Shown here: one piece after another, positions 17,014-28,122 of the stretch
Numbering within the stretch: position 1 is the stretch's first letter
How the letters are laid out: the number at the start of each line of letters is the position of its first letter
Assembly (NCBI RefSeq): GCF_002272135.1
Contig: NZ_NPBF01000017.1
Location: forward strand, 39,876-103,875
DNA: 64,000 nt
Direction: 5' to 3'
From: Virgibacillus sp. 7505
GTDB taxonomy: Bacteria; Bacillota; Bacilli; Bacillales; Amphibacillaceae
Position numbers and translations under genes: made by a program
The notes under the pieces: generated by a model
What the model was told of the DNA's origin: nothing
The model's input: only the letters and a program-made list of their open reading frames with translations
Databases searched by the model: none

Positions 17014-18051
17014 ATGTCATATACTGACGCTTTAAAAGCAATCAAGAAAAAGGATTTTTCACCTATATACTTACTATATGGCACCGAGTCCTATTTCATG
17101 CAGGATATAAAGGAAAAAATAGAGAAACAATTCGCCCTTTCCGATGGAACGAATGTTTCCGTCTACGATTTGGAGGAAACCCCAATCCAGGAAGTTATTG
17201 CGGATGCAGAGGAATACCCTTTTTTCAGCGAACAAAAATTAATTCTCGCTTACAACCCTTTCTTCCTGAAAGCGAAGTCGGATAAGTCGGCAGTGGATCA
17301 TCGTTTGGAAAGCCTGGAACAGTATGTAGAGAATCCAGCAGCTTGGACGACACTCGTTTTATTAGCTCCATATGAGAAGGTGGATGAGCGGAAGAAAATC
17401 ATCAAGAGCATCAAAAAGACAGGGCAAGCTGTGGCTTGTCTGCCGGTCAAAGAGTGGGATTTGTCGGATTGGATTGTCACGTTAAGCAAAGAGCATCAAA
17501 TTGTACTGGAGGATGCAGTTGCTGATTTGCTCATCCAGGAGGCTGGAACAGATCTATCTATGCTGCGCGGAGAGATCGAAAAGCTCGCACTTTATGCAGG
17601 TGAGGGAAGTACGGTAACCTTGGAGATGGCAGAATCACTTGTTTCCCATCAGCAGACAAGCTCTGGATTAAAGCTGGTTGACAGCTTGATGGCAGGTGAC
17701 TTAGCAAAGGCGGTTTACATCTTTCATGATCTGATCAAGCTTAAGGAAGAGCCGATTGCATTGATAGCGTTGCTTGCATCCCAATTCCGGACAATTTTAC
17801 ATGTCAAGCTTCTCAAGCATAAAGGATACAACCAAGCAAAGATGGCAGAAGTAACGAAGGTTCATCCATTCGTGATCAAGCTTGCACTGAAGCGGGAAGC
17901 AAACTTCTCGGAAGAAGAATTGAAACATATTCTGTTCTTAGCCGCTGAAACGGATGCAGATTTGAAGCAGGGACGTATGGAGAAGAACCTTGCCTTTGAA
18001 CTGCTGCTTCAGCAGATAGTAACAATACGAAAAAAAGCCCGGATGGTTTAA
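17014..18051 (+). CDS. holA: DNA polymerase III subunit delta
   Basis: 345 aa. Clamp-loader subunit that opens the beta sliding clamp. The N-terminal AAA+-like domain (about 1-140; SPIYLLYGTESYFMQDIKEK) lacks a functional P-loop, as normal for delta. Helical domains follow, with LRGEIEKLALYAG near 185 and SLMAGDLAKAVYIFHDL near 230. Called yqeN in B. subtilis, same place before rpsT. SD TAGGAGTG precedes the ATG. Confidence 0.95.
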   Translation: MSYTDALKAIKKKDFSPIYLLYGTESYFMQDIKEKIEKQFALSDGTNVSVYDLEETPIQEVIADAEEYPFFSEQKLILAYNPFFLKAKSDKSAVDHRLESLEQYVENPAAWTTLVLLAPYEKVDERKKIIKSIKKTGQAVACLPVKEWDLSDWIVTLSKEHQIVLEDAVADLLIQEAGTDLSMLRGEIEKLALYAGEGSTVTLEMAESLVSHQQTSSGLKLVDSLMAGDLAKAVYIFHDLIKLKEEPIALIALLASQFRTILHVKLLKHKGYNQAKMAEVTKVHPFVIKLALKREANFSEEELKHILFLAAETDADLKQGRMEKNLAFELLLQQIVTIRKKARMV

Positions 18052-18070
18052 TAAACCGCCGGGCTTTTTT
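18031..18070 (+). terminator. Terminator of holA
   Basis: GCCCGG-TGGTTT-AAT-AAACC-CCGGGC followed by TTTTTT; the stem includes the holA stop codon. Confidence 0.93.
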
Positions 18071-18074
18071 CTAT

Positions 18075-18104
18075 TAAAAAACGATTCCCTTAAGGAATCG
18101 TTCT
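18075..18104 (-). terminator. Terminator of rpsT
   Basis: On the minus strand ACGATTCC-TTAA-GGGAATCGT runs into TTTTTTAA just after the rpsT stop. Confidence 0.9.
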
Positions 18105-18115
18105 TCTAAAGCATA

Positions 18116-18382
18116 TTATGCGCCAAGAGCGTTAACTTTTTTAGTCAAGTTAGACTTCTGACGGTTAGCTTTGTTGCGGTGGATGACACCACTTTGTGCA
18201 GCTTTATCAATTTTGCTTGAAGCTGTTAGAAGAGCTGTTTTAGCAGTAGCAGCATCGTTGTTGGAAACAGCAGTTTCCACGTGTTTCACTGCAGTACGCA
18301 AATCGCTTTTCAAAGCTTGGTTTCTTAGACGAGCATCGTTGTTTACACGAACGCGTTTAATCGCTGATTTAATATTTGCCAT
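18116..18382 (-). CDS. rpsT: 30S ribosomal protein S20
   Basis: 88 aa, basic, helical. MANIKSAIKRVRVNNDARLR is the classical S20 start and HRNKANRQKSNLTKKVNAL the end. The ATG at 18382 has GGAGGTG upstream; an in-frame extension further out is rejected. Monocistronic, between its own promoter and terminator, convergent with holA. Confidence 0.97.
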   Translation of the reverse strand: MANIKSAIKRVRVNNDARLRNQALKSDLRTAVKHVETAVSNNDAATAKTALLTASSKIDKAAQSGVIHRNKANRQKSNLTKKVNALGA

Positions 18383-18424
18383 GTTTGATTCACCTCCGGC
18401 ACATTTCATCTTACAACAAAAGCC

Positions 18425-18453
18425 ATTGTACCAAAGCAGAGCGATGTTTTCAA
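18425..18453 (-). promoter_or_regulatory. Sigma-A promoter of rpsT
   Basis: On the minus strand TTGAAA, 17 bases, TACAAT, 43 bases before the ATG. Confidence 0.8.
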
Positions 18454-18483
18454 CAATTCTTTTCACTGATGGTGTCACTTTTC

Positions 18484-18513
18484 GTATGATTTGCTGTTAA
18501 TCTGCTTATGCTA
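18484..18513 (+). promoter_or_regulatory. Candidate sigma-G/F promoter of gpr
   Basis: GTATGA, 17 bases, TATGCTA. The pattern is close to the sigma-G consensus GYATR / CATNMTA with one mismatch in the -10. B. subtilis gpr is known to be transcribed by sigma-F and sigma-G in the forespore. Confidence 0.45.
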
Positions 18514-18546
18514 ATGCTGACATTTGTGAAAAGTGGAGGGATGATT

Positions 18547-19632
18547 TTGATCAAGCAGCTGCAAGTACGGACGGATTTGGCTATCGAAGCAAAGGATCTT
18601 TATACATCGAGTGAACAGAAGCAGGGGACAGCAGCGGGTATTTCGGTAACAGAGAAAAAGACAGAAGGTATCACCGTCAATTATGTACAAGTAAATGAAG
18701 AAGGCGCAAAGCAGATCGGAAAGAAACCAGGCATCTATATTACGATTCATACCGAGGCAGTAAAGAATCAGGATACGAAACAGGAAGAGGAGACAGCACT
18801 TGTACTTGCGAAAGAACTGGAACAAATGCTGACTGAAAACAATATTCCTACCAATGCGACAGGTTTAATTGTCGGACTTGGAAACTGGAATGTGACACCG
18901 GATGCTTTGGGACCTGAAGTGATTGAGAAAATCATGGTCACCAACCATTTATTCAAGCTGCAGCCTGAATCAGTGGAGGAAGGCTATCGGCCGGTCAGTG
19001 CGGTATCACCTGGTGTGATGGGAACTACTGGTATTGAGACTAGCACCCTTATCCACGGAATAATTGAAAAAACGAAGCCGGACTTCGTCATAGCAGTAGA
19101 TGCTTTGGCGGCTCGTTCGGTCAGTCGTGTGAATAGCACAATCCAATTATCCGACACAGGTATCCATCCAGGCTCAGGTGTTGGGAACAAAAGGAAAGAA
19201 CTGAGCAAAGATACGCTTGGTATTCCTGTTTTCAGTATTGGCGTTCCAACCGTCGTCGATGCGGTCACCATTACGAGTGACACAATCGATTATCTCTTCA
19301 AGCATTTTGGGAGAGAATGGAAGGAAAAAGACAAGCCGTCAAAAGCACTTGTGCCGGCAGGAATGCGTTTTGGAAAAAAGGAACTTACAGAAGAAGATTT
19401 ACCAAGTGAGGAACAGCGTCAGGCAGTCTTCGGTATGGTTGGCGGTCTCAGTGAAGGGGAGAAGCGTCAGTTGATCCATGAAGTGCTGACTCCTCTTGGG
19501 CATAATCTTATGGTAACACCAAAGGAAGTCGATGGGTTTATTGCCGATATGGCCCATGTCATAGCAGCTGGCATTAATGGCGCCCTGCACGAAAAGGTCA
19601 ATCCGGCGAATCTCTCGGATTACACACGCTGA
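18547..19632 (+). CDS. gpr: Germination protease GPR (spore-specific SASP protease)
   Basis: 361 aa from a TTG at 18547, 7 bases after GTGGAGGG; an ATG two codons earlier almost touches that SD. A25-family protease that degrades small acid-soluble spore proteins during germination and is made as an autoprocessed zymogen. Conserved blocks: [67 protein letters not shown] end (here [15 protein letters not shown]). Expressed in the forespore. The N-terminal region before [10 protein letters not shown] is short, as in other bacilli. Confidence 0.95.
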   Translation: MIKQLQVRTDLAIEAKDLYTSSEQKQGTAAGISVTEKKTEGITVNYVQVNEEGAKQIGKKPGIYITIHTEAVKNQDTKQEEETALVLAKELEQMLTENNIPTNATGLIVGLGNWNVTPDALGPEVIEKIMVTNHLFKLQPESVEEGYRPVSAVSPGVMGTTGIETSTLIHGIIEKTKPDFVIAVDALAARSVSRVNSTIQLSDTGIHPGSGVGNKRKELSKDTLGIPVFSIGVPTVVDAVTITSDTIDYLFKHFGREWKEKDKPSKALVPAGMRFGKKELTEEDLPSEEQRQAVFGMVGGLSEGEKRQLIHEVLTPLGHNLMVTPKEVDGFIADMAHVIAAGINGALHEKVNPANLSDYTR

Positions 19633-19655
19633 TTTCTTTCAGAGGTTCTACTTCG

Positions 19656-19711
19656 AGCTTCTCTCTCATAGATTCTAGTAGAGTTCAACTAGATTCAAAA
19701 AGAGAGGAGCT
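19656..19711 (+). promoter_or_regulatory. Inverted repeat covering the spoIIP ribosome-binding site
   Basis: AGCTTCTCTCT (19656-19666) can pair with AGAGAGGAGCT (19701-19711), 11 pairs with one G-U. TCTAGT / ACTAGA forms an inner stem. The right arm is the spoIIP SD itself. It may be a translational control element, or a weak terminator for gpr since a T-rich tract follows. Confidence 0.5.
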
Positions 19712-19717
19712 TCTTTC

Positions 19718-20926
19718 TTGGGAAAAAAGAAGAACAGCTTTAAGCGAAAGCGTTCAGGCGTACTGTTCATATATAAGCGGACACTTATCCTTGTCGGCTC
19801 CATCCTTTTTCTATTGACCGGTATAGCGGCGCTTACTTCTGCTGGGCCGGCGTACCGGCTGTCCTCACAAGCCATTACAGATTGGACAAGACAGCTAGAC
19901 AGCAGCATATATTTGCATATACTCGGAAACGAAAATAAGGTTTTCGAAAGTGTTAGACCAGAAGAAGCTCCATCTATACAGATATCCGCCATTCTTATGC
20001 AAATGCTGACAACCATTAAACCGGATGATCCGAGGACTCTGCTCGGCTCCGAAATACCAGGGTTCTCATTATATGAAAACCAGATTGTCATTGCTGGTGA
20101 AGGGACAAACTATACGAACCTTCCGATTGAGTCGGCGCAGCCGGATCATATTATCGAAGAAGAGCCAGCACAAGAGAAGGAAGAAGAGGTGCCGCCAGAG
20201 AAAGAGGAGCAAAACCCGACGGAAGATAGTCAGGAACAAAAAGACGAGGAACCTGCACCTTCCACAGGGGAAAAAGATGTTGTTTATATCTATCATACAC
20301 ATAATCAGGAGTCCTATCTGCCTTCTTTGGATGCACAGCAGGAAGATAACGCTTATAACAAAAATTCTAACGTTACCGATGCTGGAGAGGCAATGGCAAA
20401 ACGGCTGGAAGAGCTGGGTATCGGGGCAATAGCTGACCAGACAGATATAGGAGCTATTTTGAATGAAAATGGCATGGCTTATCATCAATCCTACGAAGCC
20501 TCAAGAGGAGTGGTGGAAGCTGCTGTAGCAGAAAACAAGGATGTTTCTTTCGTTTTCGATATTCATCGGGACAGCTTGAAACGGAAAGACACGACCAAGG
20601 AAATCGAAGGTAAAACATATGCAAAAGTCGTCTTCGTCGTCGGCGCAGAGAATAAGGAATTTGAAAAGAACTTGAAGCTGGCAACGGATCTGCACAAGAA
20701 GATTGAAGCCGAATACCCAGGCTTGAGTCGTGGTGTCATCACGAAACAAGGCGCTGGAGTCGACGGTGTTTATAATCAGGATGTATCTGACAAAGCAGCT
20801 CTCCTGGAAATAGGGGGGGCGGAGAATACACTGGAGGAAGCGACGCGGACGGCGGAACTTTTTGCCGAGATATTTGCGGATTATTACTGGGAAGCGGAAA
20901 AAGTTCAAGGAGGCCAAGCAGGATGA
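19718..20926 (+). CDS. spoIIP: Stage II sporulation protein P (SpoIIP, cell-wall amidase)
   Basis: 402 aa from a TTG start with GAGGAG 8 bases upstream. A basic N-terminus and one membrane helix (about 22-42) are followed by a linker very rich in Glu and Pro (about 145-185) and the SpoIIP amidase domain with the catalytic histidine in YIYHTHNQESYLP and the second site in VFDIHRDSLKR. Works in the SpoIID-SpoIIM-SpoIIP complex that degrades septal peptidoglycan during forespore engulfment. Overlaps yqxA by 4 bases. Confidence 0.95.
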   Translation: MGKKKNSFKRKRSGVLFIYKRTLILVGSILFLLTGIAALTSAGPAYRLSSQAITDWTRQLDSSIYLHILGNENKVFESVRPEEAPSIQISAILMQMLTTIKPDDPRTLLGSEIPGFSLYENQIVIAGEGTNYTNLPIESAQPDHIIEEEPAQEKEEEVPPEKEEQNPTEDSQEQKDEEPAPSTGEKDVVYIYHTHNQESYLPSLDAQQEDNAYNKNSNVTDAGEAMAKRLEELGIGAIADQTDIGAILNENGMAYHQSYEASRGVVEAAVAENKDVSFVFDIHRDSLKRKDTTKEIEGKTYAKVVFVVGAENKEFEKNLKLATDLHKKIEAEYPGLSRGVITKQGAGVDGVYNQDVSDKAALLEIGGAENTLEEATRTAELFAEIFADYYWEAEKVQGGQAG

Positions 20927-21240
20927 AATATGTAGTAATTGTTCTCACGATGCTGACGTTGTTTTTTGGCGGTATATTGATAGGAATGGAAAAAGAGGAT
21001 GTACAGCAAATAGAACAGCCCCCTGCTGCAGAACTGCAGGAGGGAAAGCTGACTGCATCTGCTTCATTTGAGGGTACGAAAGAAGAGCCTGTGTACGAAA
21101 ATACTGCACCAGTTTCAGATGAAGGGGCAGACAGCTCCATCGTACAGCAGCTGGCAAGCGGTCTTGGAAGTCTGTTCACAGGTATCTGTTCGGTTATCAT
21201 CACAGCGATCGAACAGCTTTCCAACGCTTTGTTCGGCTGA
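20923..21240 (+). CDS. yqxA: YqxA family protein (DUF3679)
   Basis: 105 aa. An N-terminal membrane helix (about 2-21, VVIVLTMLTLFFGGILIGME), an acidic linker and a hydrophobic C-terminal helix. Function unknown. Same place as B. subtilis yqxA, coupled to the end of spoIIP (ATGA overlap), so probably transcribed with it during sporulation. Confidence 0.85.
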   Translation: MKYVVIVLTMLTLFFGGILIGMEKEDVQQIEQPPAAELQEGKLTASASFEGTKEEPVYENTAPVSDEGADSSIVQQLASGLGSLFTGICSVIITAIEQLSNALFG

Positions 21241-21260
21241 AGCAAAAGCGCTTAAAAACA

Positions 21261-21289
21261 TTGAATAAACAGGGCGCAATTGCTATAAT
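21261..21289 (+). promoter_or_regulatory. Sigma-A promoter of lepA
   Basis: TTGAAT, 17 bases, TATAAT, 67 bases before the lepA start. Separates vegetative lepA from the sporulation genes upstream. Confidence 0.88.
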
Positions 21290-21356
21290 CAATGCTAGTT
21301 ATTGTTACGGCTGCTTCTTGTGGAGGCAGCTTCGGACAATTTAGGAGTGATTTTGA

Positions 21357-23177
21357 TTGGTAGAGACAAACAGACGAAATCAGCAGCATGTGCGGAATTT
21401 CTCGATCATTGCCCACATCGATCACGGGAAGTCTACACTGGCTGACCGTATTCTCGAGAAGACGAAGGCTCTTACTGCGCGTGAAATGAAGGCGCAGTAT
21501 TTGGATGCAATGGATCTGGAAAGGGAGCGCGGCATCACTATCAAGCTGAATGCAGTGCAACTTGAATACGAACGGGAAAATGGCGAGAAATATATTTTCC
21601 ATTTGATAGATACACCGGGACATGTCGATTTTACATATGAGGTATCCCGGAGTTTGGCAGCCTGTGAAGGTGCCATCCTCGTAGTGGATGCAGCTCAGGG
21701 TATCGAAGCCCAAACATTGGCCAATGTATACTTGGCTATGGATAATGACTTGGAAATCATTCCGGTTATCAATAAAATCGATCTACCGAGTGCCGACCCG
21801 GAAAGGGTTAAACAGGAAATCGAGGATGTCATTGGCATTGATGCGAGTGATGCTATTCTGGCATCCGCTAAAGCAGGAATTGGTATAGAAGAGATTTTAG
21901 AAGCGATTGTAGACCGGATCCCGCCGCCGAAAGGGAATGAGGATGCGCCGTTAAAAGGTCTGATCTTTGACTCTTTGTATGATTCCTATCGCGGTGTTGT
22001 CGCGTATACGTGTATCAAAGAGGGTTCTGTAAAAGTAGGCGACAAAATCCATATGATGGCTACAGGCAAGGAATTTGAAGTCAATGAGGTCGGTGTTTTT
22101 AATCCGGCGCCAGTTAAAAAGGACGAGCTAGTCGTTGGTGACGTTGGTTATTTAACTGCCTCTATTAAAAATGTAAGTGATACGCGAGTAGGGGATACCA
22201 TTACATTAGCCAATAATCCAGCCAGTGAGGCACTGCCCGGCTATCGCCGCTTGAATCCGATGGTTTATTGCGGATTGTTCCCGGTTGATGCGAGCAACTA
22301 CAATGATTTGCGTGAAGCACTGGAAAGACTGGAGCTGAACGATAGTTCCCTGCAATATGAAGCGGAGACTTCCCAGGCGCTAGGTTTCGGATTCCGTTGT
22401 GGCTTCCTTGGTCTATTGCACATGGAGATCATCCAGGAACGTATCGAACGAGAGTTCAATATTGATTTGATCACGACAGCACCAAGTGTTATCTACAATG
22501 TCGTCATGAATGATGGCAGCGAAGTGCGTGTCGACAACCCGGCTGCTTTGCCAGATGCACAATCACGTACGGAAGTGCAAGAGCCATACGTAAAAGCGAC
22601 AATCATGGTACCGAATGATTACGTTGGTACAGTCATGGAGCTATGCCAGAAAAAACGCGGTGATTTCCAGGACATGCAATACTTGGACGATGTCCGTGTA
22701 AATGTAGTTTATGAAATCCCGCTTTCTGAAATCGTGTATGACTTCTTCGATCAGCTGAAATCCCAAACAAAAGGGTATGCAAGCTTCGATTATGAACTCG
22801 TAGGTTACAAGGCATCCGATCTGCAGAAGATGGATATTCTTTTGAATGGCGATACGATAGATGCTCTATCCTTCATCGTACACCGTGATTTTGCCTTCGA
22901 CCGTGGTAAAGCAATAGTAGAAAAGCTGAAGGCGTTAATCCCGCGTCAGCAGTTCGAGGTACCAGTCCAGGCTGCAATCGGGAACAAGATTGTTGCCCGT
23001 TCCAATATTAAAGCGATGCGTAAGAATGTCTTGTCCAAGTGTTATGGAGGAGATATATCACGTAAACGTAAATTACTTGAAAAGCAAAAAGAAGGTAAGA
23101 AACGGATGAAGATGGTCGGTTCCGTGGAGGTTCCTCAGGAAGCGTTCATGGCCATCCTGCAGATGGAAGACGAATAA
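21357..23177 (+). CDS. lepA: Elongation factor 4 (LepA), ribosome back-translocase GTPase
   Basis: 606 aa from a TTG with AGGAG 9 bases upstream. GTPase domain: AHIDHGKST at about 19-27, DTPGH near 83, NKID near 137. EF-G-like domains II, III and V and the LepA-specific C-terminal domain ([20 protein letters not shown]) follow. Length is normal for the family. Monocistronic promoter, hairpin downstream. Confidence 0.97.
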   Translation: MVETNRRNQQHVRNFSIIAHIDHGKSTLADRILEKTKALTAREMKAQYLDAMDLERERGITIKLNAVQLEYERENGEKYIFHLIDTPGHVDFTYEVSRSLAACEGAILVVDAAQGIEAQTLANVYLAMDNDLEIIPVINKIDLPSADPERVKQEIEDVIGIDASDAILASAKAGIGIEEILEAIVDRIPPPKGNEDAPLKGLIFDSLYDSYRGVVAYTCIKEGSVKVGDKIHMMATGKEFEVNEVGVFNPAPVKKDELVVGDVGYLTASIKNVSDTRVGDTITLANNPASEALPGYRRLNPMVYCGLFPVDASNYNDLREALERLELNDSSLQYEAETSQALGFGFRCGFLGLLHMEIIQERIEREFNIDLITTAPSVIYNVVMNDGSEVRVDNPAALPDAQSRTEVQEPYVKATIMVPNDYVGTVMELCQKKRGDFQDMQYLDDVRVNVVYEIPLSEIVYDFFDQLKSQTKGYASFDYELVGYKASDLQKMDILLNGDTIDALSFIVHRDFAFDRGKAIVEKLKALIPRQQFEVPVQAAIGNKIVARSNIKAMRKNVLSKCYGGDISRKRKLLEKQKEGKKRMKMVGSVEVPQEAFMAILQMEDE

Positions 23178-23183
23178 AAAACA

Positions 23184-23217
23184 GACAACCCTTGTCCTTA
23201 TCAGACAAGGGTTTGTC
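23184..23217 (+). terminator. Hairpin after lepA (weak terminator)
   Basis: AACCCTTGTC / GACAAGGGTT with a 7-base loop, extended by GAC/GTC with a bulge. No T-run follows (TGTCATTGC), so termination may be partial and hemW may be read through. Confidence 0.5.
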
Positions 23218-23235
23218 ATTGCGGAAGGAGGCAGC

Positions 23236-24399
23236 ATGATGAACGAAGTGAAATCCGCTTATATCCATATACCTTTCTGTGAACAGCTTTGTCATTACTG
23301 CGACTTCACGAAGTTTTTCTATCGGGAAGATAGTGCAGATGAATATGTAGAAGCATTACGGAAGGAAATGGAGCATTACATTCCGAACAGACAGCAGATG
23401 AACACGATCTTTGTAGGTGGCGGAACACCAACCGCTTTGAATATGCAGCAGCTGGAGCATGTGCTGAAGAGTGTTGACAGCGCATTTGATGTTCACGCAG
23501 CCAGAGAATATACATTTGAAGCAAATCCCGGGGATCTATCCTTAGAGAAGGCAAAGCTGCTTAAGCATTACGGTGTAGATCGAATCTCCCTTGGCGTTCA
23601 AGTGTTTGATGATAAACTTCTCGAAGCGATCGGTCGTGTTCACCGCGTCAAGCATGTATATGAAAGTCTTGATCTATTGAAACAGGCTGGCTTCGACAAT
23701 ATCAGCATCGACTTGATTTATGCGCTGCCGGGACAAACATTGGAGCAGTTTGGGCATACTGTGGAAGAAGCCTTGCAGTTCGATCTGCCGCATTATTCTT
23801 CTTATTCGCTTCAGATTGAGCCTAAGACGGTCTTTTATCAGCGGTATAAAAAGGGTACATTGAAAAAGGCGCCGGAAGAATTGGAAGCTAATATGTACAA
23901 TCTGCTGCGCGATCAAATGAAGGCACATGGCAGAGAACAATATGAAGTGAGCAATTTTGCCCTTCCGGGTAAGGAAAGCCAGCATAATCTTGCATACTGG
24001 AATAATGATTTCTACTATGGACTTGGTGCAGGGGCACATGGGTACTTGCCAGGGCGCCGCGTAATCAATATCCGTCCGCTTCCTGCTTATCTGAAGCAAG
24101 CGAATGAAAATGGTATACCGGTTCTGCATGAGGAGCCGATTGGCCGTAAAGAGCGTATCGAGGAAGAGCTTTTCCTTGGTCTTCGCAAGAAATCAGGAGT
24201 GAACAAAGCGAGCTTCCGTGACAAATTCGGTATCGAGCTTACTGAGGTTTACCGTAAGCCTCTGGATCTGCTGATCAGTAAAGGATGGCTCATTGAAGAT
24301 GCTGAACACGTTGCTATGACTGAAGATGGATTTTTGTTCGGAAACGATGTATTCCAAGAGTTCCTTTTAGAAGAAGAACCGACAAGAGTTTCGAATTGA
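23236..24399 (+). CDS. hemW: Heme chaperone HemW (radical SAM)
   Basis: 387 aa. The radical SAM cluster CxxxCxxC is at residues 15, 19 and 22 (FCEQLCHYCDF). GGGTPTAL and FEANPGDL follow, then the ISLGVQVFDDK block and the C-terminal HemN domain. Formerly annotated as oxygen-independent coproporphyrinogen oxidase; HemW lacks the features of true HemN and delivers heme. Two adjacent ATGs are possible starts; AAGGAGG suits the second (23239) slightly better. Confidence 0.95.
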   Translation: MMNEVKSAYIHIPFCEQLCHYCDFTKFFYREDSADEYVEALRKEMEHYIPNRQQMNTIFVGGGTPTALNMQQLEHVLKSVDSAFDVHAAREYTFEANPGDLSLEKAKLLKHYGVDRISLGVQVFDDKLLEAIGRVHRVKHVYESLDLLKQAGFDNISIDLIYALPGQTLEQFGHTVEEALQFDLPHYSSYSLQIEPKTVFYQRYKKGTLKKAPEELEANMYNLLRDQMKAHGREQYEVSNFALPGKESQHNLAYWNNDFYYGLGAGAHGYLPGRRVINIRPLPAYLKQANENGIPVLHEEPIGRKERIEEELFLGLRKKSGVNKASFRDKFGIELTEVYRKPLDLLISKGWLIEDAEHVAMTEDGFLFGNDVFQEFLLEEEPTRVSN

Positions 24400-24424
24400 C
24401 AATTTTTCTAGGCTTTGTTACCTT
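24396..24424 (+). promoter_or_regulatory. Promoter region of the hrcA operon
   Basis: A consensus TTGACA -35 overlaps the hemW stop codon. The -10 is not clean: TACCTT lies at 17 bases and TTATAT at 21. It sits just upstream of CIRCE. Confidence 0.5.
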
Positions 24425-24434
24425 ATATGTATAT

Positions 24435-24461
24435 TTAGCACTCCCTGTTAACGAGTGCTAA
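24435..24461. promoter_or_regulatory. CIRCE operator (HrcA binding site)
   Basis: Perfect inverted repeat TTAGCACTC-N9-GAGTGCTAA, identical to the classical CIRCE element, in the leader of the hrcA-grpE-dnaK-dnaJ operon. HrcA binds it and represses until heat or unfolded protein titrates GroEL. Confidence 0.98.
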
Positions 24462-24475
24462 TCGAGGTGATGATC

Positions 24476-25504
24476 ATGCTGACAGAAAGACAGCTGCGTA
24501 TCCTTCAGGTCATAGTCGATGATTTCATTGAAACGGCGCAGCCGATTGGTTCGCGTGCTATCTCCAATAAGCAGGACGTTGCCTATAGTGCCGCAACGAT
24601 TCGCAATGATATGGCTGAGTTGGAGCAGCTTGGCTTGATCGAGAAGACGCATACCTCATCCGGAAGAATACCTTCCGAAAGGGGCTATCGCTTCTACGTG
24701 GATCATCTACTGACACCGTTTCATTTGACGCGGCAGGATACGTCAGCAATCAAACAGACATTTTCGACGAACATACGTCAGATGGAAGAAGTCGTACAGC
24801 AATCCGCAGCACTGCTTTCAGAGCTTACCAACTACACAAGTATCATATTGGGACCGGAAATGCTGGAGACGAAGCTCAAGCATATTCAGATTCTTACTTT
24901 GTCCGATTTTAGTGCTGTCATGATTCTGGTGACAGACACAGGGCATGTAGAGCATAAATCTTTCCGGATACCAGATGGGATGGATCATGCTGAGATGGAA
25001 AAGGTAGTGAATATCCTGAATGACCGTTTAGCTGGTGTACCGCTTATGATGGTGCCTGGCAGACTGAAGTCTGAAGTGCAGGAGCTGCTCAAGCAGCATA
25101 CCGTCCATTTTGATACGATGTTCGCTTATCTGCGCTCCTTCATGGAAACGGAACAGCCGCTCAAGCTCTATTTCGGCGGTAAGACAAACATATTGATGCA
25201 GCCCGATTTTCAGGACTTGAATAAGCTGCGAAGCCTTTATACGATGATTGAAGAAGAAGGCGAGACGATTGCGCGTCTTCTCAAAGGAGAGCAAAATGGT
25301 CTGCATGTATCCATCGGCACAGAGAACAAGCTGGATGCGATGCAGGATTGCAGCTTTGTCACTGCGAGTTACACAGCGGATGGCTTACACATGGGAACCG
25401 TCGCCTTGCTGGGTCCGACCAGAATGGAGTATTCCCGGGTAATGTCGTTGATGAATGTTTTATCTAGCAAACTGACCAGCGCCTATCAGGACTGGCAGAA
25501 ATGA
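24476..25504 (+). CDS. hrcA: Heat-inducible transcription repressor HrcA
   Basis: 342 aa from the ATG at 24476 (GAGGTG 6 bases upstream); an earlier in-frame GTG lies inside CIRCE and is rejected. N-terminal winged helix (MLTERQLRILQVIVDDFIE; SAATIRNDMAELEQLGLIEK) and the C-terminal GAF-like effector domain ending SRVMSLMNVLSSKL. First gene of the class I heat-shock operon and its own repressor through CIRCE. Confidence 0.96.
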   Translation: MLTERQLRILQVIVDDFIETAQPIGSRAISNKQDVAYSAATIRNDMAELEQLGLIEKTHTSSGRIPSERGYRFYVDHLLTPFHLTRQDTSAIKQTFSTNIRQMEEVVQQSAALLSELTNYTSIILGPEMLETKLKHIQILTLSDFSAVMILVTDTGHVEHKSFRIPDGMDHAEMEKVVNILNDRLAGVPLMMVPGRLKSEVQELLKQHTVHFDTMFAYLRSFMETEQPLKLYFGGKTNILMQPDFQDLNKLRSLYTMIEEEGETIARLLKGEQNGLHVSIGTENKLDAMQDCSFVTASYTADGLHMGTVALLGPTRMEYSRVMSLMNVLSSKLTSAYQDWQK

Positions 25505-25513
25505 GTTGAATAT

Positions 25514-25533
25514 GGCTTGCTATACAGCAAGCC
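25514..25533 (+). terminator. Hairpin between hrcA and grpE
   Basis: GGCTTGCT-ATAC-AGCAAGCC, 8 bp perfect, followed only by TTTCAT. More likely a processing or attenuating hairpin than a full terminator. Confidence 0.4.
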
Positions 25534-25569
25534 TTTCATATAAGCAATGCTTTTCAGGAGGTGACCATC

Positions 25570-26127
25570 ATGGCAAATGAAAAAGAAATAGTGAATGAAA
25601 CCGAAGAGCAGGAAGCTGTTGAAACAGAAGTGGTTGATGCAGCCCCAGCTGAGGAATCCGAAACTAACGATGAAGGCAGCGAGCAACTAGCACAGCTCGA
25701 ACAAGAAAAAAACGAGATGTACGACCGTCTGCTGCGCTTGCAGGCTGAGTATGACAATTTCCGCAAGCGTACACAGAAGGAAAAGGAAGCTGCCAGCAAA
25801 TATAGATCTCAGGATTTGGCGGAAGCCTTGCTCCCTGTCGTCGACAACCTGGATCGCGCCCTTCAGACTGTTCAGGACGAAGAAGCGAACAAAGGTTTTG
25901 TCGATGGTATCCGCATGGTGCATCGTCAATTATTAGATGCATTCGACAAGCAAGGTATCGAGACGATTGAAACTGTAGGACAGCCATTCGATCCTCATCT
26001 GCACCAAGCCGTCATGCAGGTGGAAAATGATGAATACGAACCAAATACTGTCGTACAGGAATTGCAAAAGGGCTATAAGCTGAAAGACCGTGTCATTCGA
26101 CCGGCTATGGTCCAAGTGAATCAATAA
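25570..26127 (+). CDS. grpE: Nucleotide exchange factor GrpE
   Basis: 185 aa from the ATG at 25570 with AGGAGGTG 6 bases upstream. An acidic, disordered N-terminus precedes the long coiled coil (about 40-75, QLEQEKNEMYDRLLRLQAEY) and the beta domain at the end (QPFDPHLHQAVMQVE; YKLKDRVIRPAMVQV). Accelerates ADP release from DnaK. Confidence 0.97.
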   Translation: MANEKEIVNETEEQEAVETEVVDAAPAEESETNDEGSEQLAQLEQEKNEMYDRLLRLQAEYDNFRKRTQKEKEAASKYRSQDLAEALLPVVDNLDRALQTVQDEEANKGFVDGIRMVHRQLLDAFDKQGIETIETVGQPFDPHLHQAVMQVENDEYEPNTVVQELQKGYKLKDRVIRPAMVQVNQ

Positions 26128-27984
<1,857 letters not shown>

Positions 27985-28000
27985 AAACTAGTATCACCCG

Positions 28001-28037
28001 ACAAGTCAAAGCCGCTTTCCGAGCAGCTTTGACTTGT
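28001..28037 (+). terminator. Hairpin between dnaK and dnaJ
   Basis: Perfect 12-bp stem ACAAGTCAAAGC / GCTTTGACTTGT with a 13-base loop and no T-run. Probably lowers read-through or protects the dnaK 3' end. Confidence 0.5.
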
Positions 28038-28053
28038 TACATGTTTACAGTGT

Positions 28054-28082
28054 TTGCTGCCTATAGGGCTTAATGGTATGAT
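28054..28082 (+). promoter_or_regulatory. Internal promoter before dnaJ
   Basis: TTGCTG, 17 bases, TATGAT. B. subtilis also has an internal promoter ahead of dnaJ, which lets dnaJ-prmA-rsmE-mtaB be made without CIRCE control. Confidence 0.6.
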
Positions 28083-28122
28083 AAAATTTATGTATAAGAG
28101 AGAGTCGGGAGAGTGATTGTCA

